DNA from: Bacillota bacterium
Lineage (GTDB): Bacteria; Eremiobacterota; SpSt-956; JAKJGF01
Assembly: GCA_029555925.1 (NCBI GenBank)
Contig: JAKPQU010000115.1
Location: 1-7,799, forward strand
Length of the DNA: 7,799 nt
Reading direction: 5' to 3'
Part shown: positions 1 through 5,275 of the stretch, piece by piece
Layout: every line of letters begins with the position of its first letter
Numbering within the stretch: the first letter of the stretch is position 1
Notes under the pieces: model-generated
Told to the model about the DNA's origin: nothing
The model's input: only the letters and a program-made list of their open reading frames with translations
The model's database searches: none
Position numbers and translations under genes: made by a program

Positions 1-32
1 TGTATTTCATAACTTATCAGAATTTAAATCGT

Positions 33-104
33 CGTGACGCGTAACGCGTAACGCGTGACGGGTTTAATCCTATGGGCATCACGCATTATGCTTTACACAT
101 TACG
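33..104. repeat. Heptamer foldback, GTRACGC-type
   Basis: Four direct 7-bp units (cgtgacg, cgtaacg, cgtaacg, cgtgacg) occupy 33-60. After a 16-bp centre, four units of the opposite orientation (catcacg, cattatg, ctttaca, cattacg) occupy 77-104. The 7-bp register is exact on each side and the two sides are imperfectly complementary, so the block can fold on itself. A 7-bp period is not compatible with a coding repeat. The function is unknown. Confidence 0.85.
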
Positions 105-183
105 AGGTCATTATGTATGGATAGTTATGAAACTGACTATATATAGAACTTTCACTGAAAATAAATTCTTTACATAAAATATT

Positions 184-202
184 TATCCTTCCTGTAAGGA
201 TA
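184..202. other. Small perfect hairpin
   Basis: TATCCTT (184-190) and AAGGATA (196-202) are perfectly complementary around a 5-nt loop. The following sequence is AT-rich but lacks a run of T, so an intrinsic terminator is not well supported. It could be a protein-binding dyad or a chance hairpin. Confidence 0.4.
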
Positions 203-231
203 TATTTATAGTTAATTTCATAACAACAATA

Positions 232-264
232 ATGACCGGTTAGGTCACAACGAAATATAAAAAT
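232..264 (+). promoter_or_regulatory. Dispersed regulatory-like element, copy 1 (TGACC-N5-GGTCA dyad plus AT tail)
   Basis: A TGACC...GGTCA dyad (233-247) is followed by CACAACGAAATATAAAAAT. The same 33-bp arrangement recurs in the same orientation at 7550-7582, with 28 of 33 bases matching by direct comparison. Dyads of this GACC...GGTC form resemble operators of TetR-type repressors, which is an inference from family knowledge. No regulator gene lies in the window. Here the dyad ends about 95 bp before the predicted -10 of the cytochrome gene, which is far for simple repression. A further small inverted repeat, AACGAA (249-254) with TTCGTT (264-269), overlaps the tail and is not conserved in copy 2. 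Confidence 0.45.
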
Positions 265-274
265 TCGTTCCTCC

Positions 275-302
275 CGTAACGCGTCACGCGTTACGCGTTA
301 CG
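275..302. repeat. Heptamer block, GTRACGC-type
   Basis: Four contiguous 7-bp units: cgtaacg, cgtcacg, cgttacg, cgttacg. The last three read as cgtaacg, cgtaacg, cgtgacg on the minus strand, so they are the same unit as in 33-60 but inverted, and the first unit is in the opposite orientation. Apart from that switch the block has no second arm. With 33-60 it forms a wider inverted pair flanking the non-coding leader region. Confidence 0.8.
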
Positions 303-338
303 ATTCTCATATAAATCCCGGTTCCGACATAAAAAAAC

Positions 339-347
339 TGGCATAAT
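339..347 (+). promoter_or_regulatory. Putative extended -10 promoter for the cytochrome gene
   Basis: TGG immediately followed by CATAAT (342-347) matches the extended -10 form TGN-TATAAT with one mismatch. No good -35 hexamer is seen at 16-18 bp upstream, which is tolerable for extended -10 promoters. Transcription would begin near 353-355, about 15 nt before the 16-codon leader frame and about 60 nt before the cytochrome start. Confidence 0.4.
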
Positions 348-368
348 CTCTGCAGGAAAAGAGAGAAG

Positions 369-419
369 ATGAAAGAAATCTTAAAGAGTAAAAAATCAAA
401 GAAGGAGGAACAGAAATGA
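369..419 (+). CDS. Possible 16-codon leader peptide, start-stop overlapped with the cytochrome gene
   Basis: An ATG at 369 opens a frame encoding MKEILKSKKSKKEEQK, half of it Lys or Glu. Its TGA (417-419) overlaps the ATG of the next gene in the ATGA arrangement typical of translational coupling. The strong Shine-Dalgarno of the downstream gene (403-408) lies inside this frame. Its own ribosome site is weak (AGGA at 354-357, purine-rich to 368). It could be a true coupled leader, or chance in a purine-rich leader sequence. There is no hydrophobic segment or recognisable domain. Confidence 0.3.
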   Translation: MKEILKSKKSKKEEQK

Positions 420-1132
420 TCCGTTATAAAACACTGGTAATTCTTGCAGCTATAATAACAGGTATCTCTCTTCTGCTTATGAGCCAGGCAGAGAGTCAGA
501 CAAAACCAAAAACCCTTGATTATTACAGTATAATACCCAGAGAAAAGGCTAAAGGTCTCCTGGTTCTTGAAGGTGAAGAAGTGAATGTGACACTCCTCTA
601 TCAGAATCAAACTCTCTATGGGGGAGCAGATGATATGATGAGGGTTCTCGGCATAACTGGCTCTTATGATAAAGAGAAAGGCACTTATACAGTCAACGGA
701 AAGGAATTTTCCAAAAGAAAGGTTTACGAAGTAAAAGATCCTTCCACAAAAGAAATAACAGTATTTGTACCTGTAGATGAACTTCTGAAATTCGTAGGTA
801 TAAGGTATACTCTGTCAAATCTGGGAGAATATCCTACAGTAAGGATTCAGACAAGCAGTTTCGCCCTTCCCACACCGACACAGGTACCGCAGCAAACAGG
901 AATCTCTGTATCGGGAACGGCAGAGGTTACGGGTACGCCTACACCTTCACCACAGCAGGTATTTTCTCAGAAATGCAGTAAATGTCATGCTGTAAGTAAA
1001 GTCTTCGAAAGCGCTCACTCAACTGCTGACTGGTCGCGTATAGTGCCTCAGATGCAGGCAAAGGATCCCCAGTGGATAACAGGGGAAGACGCATCTGTTA
1101 TATTGAAATATCTCTCAGGAGGGGGAAGGTAA
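416..1132 (+). CDS. Exported stalk-domain protein with C-terminal mono-haem cytochrome c domain
   Basis: The 238-residue product starts at an ATG 7 nt after AGGAGG (403-408). Residues 1-26 form a signal peptide (basic MIRYK, then a hydrophobic core), probably cut near SQA-ES; there is no lipobox Cys. Residues about 45-146 resemble the copper-amine-oxidase N-terminal (stalk) fold: paired beta segments with the phrases VPVDELLKFVGI and YTVNGKEF. Residues about 151-181 are a Thr/Pro/Gln linker (PTPTQVPQQ, TPTPSPQQ). The C-terminus is a very short c-type cytochrome: C187-S-K-C190-H191 binds haem, Met213 in PQMQ is the probable sixth ligand, and the W206...IV..M pattern followed by ILKYL is typical of small mono-haem cytochromes. 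By family knowledge it would receive haem outside the cytoplasmic membrane and carry one electron. The redox partner is unknown. It is convergent with the peptidase P1 gene. The cytochrome part is confident; the stalk assignment is moderate. Confidence 0.85.
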   Translation: MIRYKTLVILAAIITGISLLLMSQAESQTKPKTLDYYSIIPREKAKGLLVLEGEEVNVTLLYQNQTLYGGADDMMRVLGITGSYDKEKGTYTVNGKEFSKRKVYEVKDPSTKEITVFVPVDELLKFVGIRYTLSNLGEYPTVRIQTSSFALPTPTQVPQQTGISVSGTAEVTGTPTPSPQQVFSQKCSKCHAVSKVFESAHSTADWSRIVPQMQAKDPQWITGEDASVILKYLSGGGR

Positions 1133-1135
1133 CAT

Positions 1136-1216
1136 CAGTGAACAGTGAGCAGTGACCAGTTATCAGTAAAATTCCGGTCACCGGTTACTGCTCACCGGTC
1201 ACTGATTACTGTTTAC
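1136..1216. repeat. Heptamer foldback, GTGANCA-type, between convergent genes
   Basis: Five direct units (cagtgaa, cagtgag, cagtgac, cagttat, cagtaaa; 1136-1170) are followed by attc and six units of the opposite orientation (cggtcac, cggttac, tgctcac, cggtcac, tgattac, tgtttac; 1175-1216). The arms are largely complementary, for instance cagtgaccagt with actggtcactg allowing mismatches. The block starts 3 bp after the cytochrome stop, and its last unit contains the stop codon of P1 (1213-1215). The transcript of either gene could fold here. No T-run follows on either strand, so a role as intrinsic bidirectional terminator is possible but not well supported. Confidence 0.85.
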
Positions 1217-3000
1217 CTGTAAAAGAAATAGGCTTTTATATTGCCTCCGCCCTGTCCTACATTGAGACCTGTTACCCTGACAGAGAGAGTACCGCCGTTA
1301 CCGCTGTAACATCTCATAAACCATGGAGACCATTCATAGAGATTTCCGGAAAAACTGTTATTATTTGCCCTGCTGACATTTATACCTTCACTGTCTGTAT
1401 TTCCGAAAGCACTCCAGGCATTATGAAGCGATGTTCCTCCGTAACTGGTGTTTCCTGAGAGATCTACTCCGCTGAAGGTATAGTTGTTATCACTTACTTT
1501 TCCGCTCAATGCAAGGGCCAGGGCATGCATATCAAACAGATTTTCAAAGGTGCTTCTGTTGCCTGCCGCAGCATAGAGACTGTTAAGACAGACCTTGCCG
1601 TCAGCCTGGTTTAATCTCTTAATACTGTCGGAGCCGAGTTTTTCATAGAGATATTCTACATTGAAAAATCCCATTTCATATGTGCCTATGCCGTCATTAC
1701 TGTTGTCATTGAATGTTCCCGACGTAAGACTCGACAGTTCCGGAGCCTGTAAATAAGGTTCAAGACCGCTGGAACGAAGAGCGTTAATCTTTGCATAATT
1801 ATCTGTAATACCTCTGTGAAGCAGCACATTTTCAGTATACTGGGCACATCCTTCCTGGATGCAGATTTCACTGGAGAAATAATTACCCATAGTGGTATAA
1901 TCTATAGGTGTACCGTTATTACTTGCAATATATTTCATGTTAAATCTTACCATATGAGTATACTCATGGCCTGCTACAGCCTGAATCTGCGCAAGGGTAT
2001 TTTCAGCAGCTTCAGGATTTCCCATAGAATCCGTATCGGCAAAAACAAGGGGATCTATATAAATGGCTTCGACTTCATTACTGTATTCCCCCGAGGGAAG
2101 ACTTGACTGGGGATATGGATCGGAAAAAGGATAATAGGCATTATTAAAATTGGCACTCAAAATAATGAATATCCTGGTATCTCCGTCTATACCGGGAGAC
2201 CATTCATATCCGACCCTGTCATGAACCGTGTTATATACCTGGCTGTCAAAATAAGATGCAAGCTGCTGGGCATAAGTAGTGGCATTATTATAGTAAAGAG
2301 ACGGATCATCTGTATCCATAAAAACATAACAGTGTTCTCCCACCGCATAACACTGACATGGTCTTTCAATATATCCATAGGGGGAAGGAAAATAAATCCA
2401 GAAATTCCTTATATCTCCAACCTGTGCACTGGCGACCATTCCGTCTTTCCCGAGTCTCCCTCTGGACTTCAATTCATCAGTATTTAAACTTCTCGGATAT
2501 TTACCCTGTCGTGACAGGTTGTTTACCAGGTCAAGATCATGGCGCAATTTGTCCAGATGATTCTTATAATACTTCTTATATTTATCAGGCATACTGGGTG
2601 ACAGAGAGGTTTTTTTCACGGAAGAATCCCTGGAAACAGGATTTTCTCTCCCTGATGTACTGTTGTTGAAATTAGCAGTTATGGCTATCGGATTTGCACT
2701 ATCAGTGGGTGTATCGGAATGATAGGTAAGTAAAAGATAACCTTCATTTGAAGAACTGAAATTATTTACTGAGAACTGTAATGTTCCATTGGAGATATTT
2801 GCCGGAATAGAGGTATAACCGGCGGGAACAGGAACACTGTCTCCTACGGGAGAAACAGTCGGAGTCGCAGTAGGTCCTTGTGTTGGTATGGAAGTAGGTA
2901 TCACTACGGTACCGGAAGTGCCGCTTCCCCCTCCGCATCCGTTAAAGATAGATAGAGAGATTACAAGAATAGACACTAAAATAAATGGTTTCAGCAACAA
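1213..3000 (-). CDS. Lipoprotein zinc metallopeptidase P1 (gluzincin, M30-like)
   Basis: The product has 595 residues counted from TTG at 3000. A second TTG at 2997 lies 7 nt from AAGGAGG, like the neighbouring genes, and is the better start; the first is only 4 nt away. A hydrophobic signal ends in FNG-C22, a loose lipobox, so a lipid-anchored protein is likely. A short Thr/Pro tether (about 27-57) precedes a beta-rich N-domain with YHSDTPTDSANPI (93-105) and a helical stretch near 140-165. The catalytic domain has G-D at 195-196, a CYAVGEHCY segment (217-225), EWSPGIDGD (266-274), SNE (307-309), H345-E-Y-T-H349 as zinc ligands and general base, and E383-G as the likely third ligand. YEMGFF (441-446) and YLYEK follow. 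The C-terminus is beta-rich, with a second EWSP (556-559) and an AYFFYR end. It is the most divergent of the three paralogues and has extra Cys at 380, 385, 471 and 564; C385 replaces a Thr next to the zinc-ligand Glu. It probably follows P2 in an operon. The substrate is unknown. Confidence 0.85.
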   Translation of the reverse strand: MLLKPFILVSILVISLSIFNGCGGGSGTSGTVVIPTSIPTQGPTATPTVSPVGDSVPVPAGYTSIPANISNGTLQFSVNNFSSSNEGYLLLTYHSDTPTDSANPIAITANFNNSTSGRENPVSRDSSVKKTSLSPSMPDKYKKYYKNHLDKLRHDLDLVNNLSRQGKYPRSLNTDELKSRGRLGKDGMVASAQVGDIRNFWIYFPSPYGYIERPCQCYAVGEHCYVFMDTDDPSLYYNNATTYAQQLASYFDSQVYNTVHDRVGYEWSPGIDGDTRIFIILSANFNNAYYPFSDPYPQSSLPSGEYSNEVEAIYIDPLVFADTDSMGNPEAAENTLAQIQAVAGHEYTHMVRFNMKYIASNNGTPIDYTTMGNYFSSEICIQEGCAQYTENVLLHRGITDNYAKINALRSSGLEPYLQAPELSSLTSGTFNDNSNDGIGTYEMGFFNVEYLYEKLGSDSIKRLNQADGKVCLNSLYAAAGNRSTFENLFDMHALALALSGKVSDNNYTFSGVDLSGNTSYGGTSLHNAWSAFGNTDSEGINVSRANNNSFSGNLYEWSPWFMRCYSGNGGTLSVRVTGLNVGQGGGNIKAYFFYR

Positions 3001-3002
3001 AA

Positions 3003-3011
3003 CTCCTCCTT
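3003..3011 (-). promoter_or_regulatory. Ribosome binding site deciding the P1 start
   Basis: The minus strand reads AAGGAGGAG here. The AGGAGG core (3005-3010) is 7 nt from the TTG at 2997 and 4 nt from the TTG at 3000. Spacings for the other genes are 7, 7 and 8 nt, so the second TTG is favoured and the protein would lose one residue. There is no in-frame ATG or GTG nearby with comparable spacing. Confidence 0.7.
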
Positions 3012-3033
3012 AAAATTTTTTTATATTAAAAAC

Positions 3034-4926
3034 TTATTTATAAATAAAATATGCTTTAATATCACCTCCACCTGTACCGGTCTTAAGGCCAGTTATGTTA
3101 ATATTAAGACTTCCGCTCATATTAAAGAATTTATAATATACAGGGGACCATTCATATAATTTTGAAGAGCCTCTACCGTTATTTAAGGTACTCACATCAA
3201 TGCCTCTGTCGTAATCGCCTGCACTGGCAAAAGCACTCCAGGCATGATGCAACATGGTGCCGCCGTAATTTGTTCCACCTGAAAGGTCAACACCATTTAT
3301 AGTATAATTACCATCTGTTACCTTGCCGCTGAGCAGTAAAGACAGAGCCTGTTTATCAAAGGCTGTTTCAAAGTCTCCCCTGGTACCTGTCGCCGCATAA
3401 AAACTATCTATACCCAATTTACCGTCTGCCTTATTTAATTTTGAAATAGCATCATAACCATACTTTTCATATAAATACTGAACAATAAAAAACCCCATTT
3501 CATAAATACCGAGTCCGCCTGTACCGTTATTATAATTAAACTCGCCGGAGGTTAAGGTACATATTTCCGGCATTTCGAGATATAATTCAAGACCGCTGGC
3601 ACGCATGGAGGCAATAGATGAATAATTGTCAGTAATACCTCTGTGGAGCAAAACATTTTCTACAAACTGGGCTGTTCCTTCATGAACAGGTATCTCTGTA
3701 CTGTAATAAGCAGCCATAGTATTATAACCGGGGCTCTGATTGGAGCCTACAAATTTCATATTAAAACGAACCATATGGGTAAATTCATGAGCTATAACAG
3801 ATTCAATCACTTCAATTTTACTATCGGCCTTTTCCGAAGCAGAAGAAAACAACAGAGGGTCAACATAAATAGCTTCAACTTCATTGCTGTATTCACCGGA
3901 AGGGATGGCACTCTGTTTATACTCATCCGTAAAAGAAAAATAAGCATTATTCATTCCCGGTGCAAGAACAATATAAATTCTGGAATCTCCGTCTATACCG
4001 GGAGACCATTCGGAGCCTATATAGTTATGAACAAGAGAGTAAATCGTATTATCGAAATAGTCGGCCACTCTGGTTGCGTAAGATGTAACATCCTGATATT
4101 TATCAGAACTTTCCGTATCACTGTAAACATAACAATGAGTTCCTGCAGCATAACATCTGAAGCTTTTTTTCTGAGTAGTAGAACTGTAAGTAATATAAAA
4201 ACTTTTACTATCTCCTACAGAAGAACTGATAAGATTTCCTGCCCTGTCAGCTTTTCCCCGTGCCATTAACTCTGCAGATGTCAATGTAAGTGGATACCTG
4301 TTCTGCTCTGTCATATGTTTAAGAAAATCAAAGTCTTTCCTTAATTTTTCGAGATGATTTGTATAATATTCTCCGGAAGAATTGCTTGCCCTCCTTAAGG
4401 TACTGCAATTTTTATGTACAGACGTTGCAAAATCACTATTTAAACCGGAAGCTCTGTTGCTAGGATTATCAAAAGTGCAATTTATTGAAATCGGATTTGC
4501 CGTATCTGATGGTGTCTCAGAATGATATATTAATACAAGACAGGCTTCTTTATAAGAACTTATATTACTCCAGGATAGGTCCAGATTTCCGCCGGAAATA
4601 GCCGGAGTAAGCATATTATAACCATCGGGAACAGGAATAGAAGAACTGGAAGAAGTATCTGTCGTGGTCGAAGGAGAACCGGGAGAGGTGGTAACAGGAA
4701 CAGAGTATGAGGTAGGTGTTGCAGTGGCTGCTACGGTAGGTTCTATAGCAGGAGTTGCAGTCGCAACAGGTACCGAAGTTTGTTCCGAAGAACCGGCAGG
4801 AGTGGATGTAGCAGCAGGAGTAGCTACAATTACTCCTGCTGCAGTGCTGCTATCTCCGCCGCATCCTGTAAATTGTAAAATGTATATCAGGAAAACTATT
4901 ACCATAGCTTTTAATTGCATCTTCAC
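3034..4926 (-). CDS. Lipoprotein zinc metallopeptidase P2 (gluzincin, M30-like)
   Basis: The product has 630 residues from a GTG 8 nt after AGGAGG (4935-4940). An in-frame ATG two codons later would have a 14-nt gap and is less likely. The signal ends in FTG-C22. The Ala/Thr/Pro/Ser tether spans about 24-96, more than twice that of P1. The same blocks follow in order: YHSETPSDTANPI (134-146), helical 188-206, CYAAGTHCY (258-266), EWSPGIDGD (306-314), NNAYFSFTDEYKQS (326-339), SNE (347-349), H380-E-F-T-H384 with E416-G as probable zinc site, YEMGFF (475-480), a second EWSP (592-595) and the AYFIYK terminus. All expected catalytic residues are present. By eye it is closer to P3 than to P1, sharing SEKADSKI after the SNE region. 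It is followed after 33 bp by P1 with no terminator, so the two are probably one transcript. It probably acts on the outer face of a membrane; the substrate is unknown. Confidence 0.87.
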   Translation of the reverse strand: MKMQLKAMVIVFLIYILQFTGCGGDSSTAAGVIVATPAATSTPAGSSEQTSVPVATATPAIEPTVAATATPTSYSVPVTTSPGSPSTTTDTSSSSSIPVPDGYNMLTPAISGGNLDLSWSNISSYKEACLVLIYHSETPSDTANPISINCTFDNPSNRASGLNSDFATSVHKNCSTLRRASNSSGEYYTNHLEKLRKDFDFLKHMTEQNRYPLTLTSAELMARGKADRAGNLISSSVGDSKSFYITYSSTTQKKSFRCYAAGTHCYVYSDTESSDKYQDVTSYATRVADYFDNTIYSLVHNYIGSEWSPGIDGDSRIYIVLAPGMNNAYFSFTDEYKQSAIPSGEYSNEVEAIYVDPLLFSSASEKADSKIEVIESVIAHEFTHMVRFNMKFVGSNQSPGYNTMAAYYSTEIPVHEGTAQFVENVLLHRGITDNYSSIASMRASGLELYLEMPEICTLTSGEFNYNNGTGGLGIYEMGFFIVQYLYEKYGYDAISKLNKADGKLGIDSFYAATGTRGDFETAFDKQALSLLLSGKVTDGNYTINGVDLSGGTNYGGTMLHHAWSAFASAGDYDRGIDVSTLNNGRGSSKLYEWSPVYYKFFNMSGSLNINITGLKTGTGGGDIKAYFIYK

Positions 4927-4934
4927 CAGAAATT

Positions 4935-4940
4935 CCTCCT
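4935..4940 (-). promoter_or_regulatory. Ribosome binding site deciding the P2 GTG start
   Basis: A perfect AGGAGG on the minus strand is 8 nt from the GTG at 4926 and 14 nt from the next in-frame ATG at 4920, so GTG is favoured. The surrounding sequence (AGGAGGAATTT, then GTGAAGAT) is nearly the same as in front of P3. Confidence 0.75.
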
Positions 4941-4973
4941 TACATATTTATTATCGACATATGAACGGTTAAA

Positions 4974-4979
4974 ATTATA
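4974..4979 (-). promoter_or_regulatory. Candidate -10 of the P2-P1 transcript
   Basis: A perfect TATAAT on the minus strand lies 47 nt upstream of the P2 start, which would give a 5' leader of about 40 nt. No convincing TTGACA-like hexamer sits at 16-18 bp further upstream, and the context GGC-TATAAT is not a true extended -10. In an AT-rich spacer this hexamer could arise by chance. Confidence 0.35.
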
Positions 4980-5216
4980 GCCAAAGAAAATTTGCACTGC
5001 ATTACAATACAACTTCTTTGTTTTCTTTCCCTCCTTTACAGATAACTTCTAAAAATTATTTTAACTATATGTTTCTGACCGTTATCGAAAAAATTATGTT
5101 TGCTTTTTCTAAAAATTTATTATATTTTACAATAAAGTTATTGGAGAAATTTTATTATGTGTAAAAATTTGTAATATTTTGTAAAGAATTGTGGAGAAAC
5201 AGGAAAGAGAAAAGAG

Positions 5217-5239
5217 AAAAACCTGACAGTATCAGGTTT
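5217..5239 (-). terminator. Intrinsic terminator of P3
   Basis: On the minus strand AAACCTGA (5239-5232) and TCAGGTTT (5226-5219) form a perfect 8-bp stem with a 5-nt loop, followed by TTCTCTTTTC, so the transcript has a U-rich tail. It begins 36 nt after the P3 stop codon. This is a standard rho-independent layout and separates P3 from the P2-P1 unit. Confidence 0.8.
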
Positions 5240-5253
5240 AATATAGAATATTT

Positions 5254-5274
5254 CACTACTCACTGTTCACTCAT
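5254..5274. repeat. Short heptamer block, GTGANNN-type, at the P3 3' end
   Basis: Three units (cactact, cactgtt, cactcat) occupy the DNA ending 1 bp from the P3 stop codon. On the minus strand they read atgagtg, aacagtg, agtagtg, the same GTG/AGTG theme as 1136-1170. There is no inverted second arm. Confidence 0.6.
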
Positions 5275-5275
5275 G

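Larger units (their letters stand above)
1..368. other. Non-coding leader region upstream of the cytochrome gene
   Basis: No credible gene is seen on either strand here. The region holds a heptamer foldback (33-104), three copies of the 9-mer TTTCATAAC (5-13 and 216-224 direct, 124-132 inverted), a 7-bp-stem hairpin (184-202), a TGACC...GGTCA dyad within a 33-bp element repeated near the other end of the window (232-264), a second heptamer block (275-302) and a likely promoter (339-347). An open frame on the minus strand crossing 284-610 lies antisense to the cytochrome gene and looks non-coding. Confidence 0.75.
4927..5275. other. Non-coding spacer between P3 and P2
   Basis: This AT-rich gap carries, in the direction of transcription (right to left), three heptamers directly after the P3 stop (5254-5274), the P3 intrinsic terminator (5217-5239), a palindrome CAATAA-AG-TTATTG (5130-5143), a candidate -10 (4974-4979), a block shared with the P3 leader (4941-4956) and the P2 ribosome site (4935-4940). 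No gene is seen on either strand. Confidence 0.7.

Noticed and set aside
33..60. CRISPR-like array
   Set aside because: The units are 7 bp and contiguous, with no spacers of 25-40 bp, and no cas gene is present.
284..610. Minus-strand open frame of 108 codons
   Set aside because: It is antisense to the cytochrome gene and crosses a heptamer block; the predicted product has no domain and no good ribosome site was seen.
1136..1216. Classical bidirectional intrinsic terminator
   Set aside because: The foldback is long, but neither side is followed by a T-run, so it is listed as a repeat only.
3643..4269. Plus-strand open frame of 208 codons
   Set aside because: It lies wholly within P2 on the opposite strand, where P2 has intact conserved motifs, so it is a shadow.
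4664..4972. Plus-strand Val/Ala/Gly-rich frame
   Set aside because: It is antisense to the P2 tether and signal peptide, with composition fully explained by that.
4924..5013. Minus-strand 29-codon frame ending in a GTGA overlap with P2
   Set aside because: It would begin at a TTG about 17 nt from the nearest purine-rich site and contains the candidate promoter; coding is unlikely.
5130..5143. CAATAA-AG-TTATTG palindrome as an operator
   Set aside because: It is short and AT-rich in an AT-rich spacer, so chance is likely; it is mentioned only in the spacer entry.
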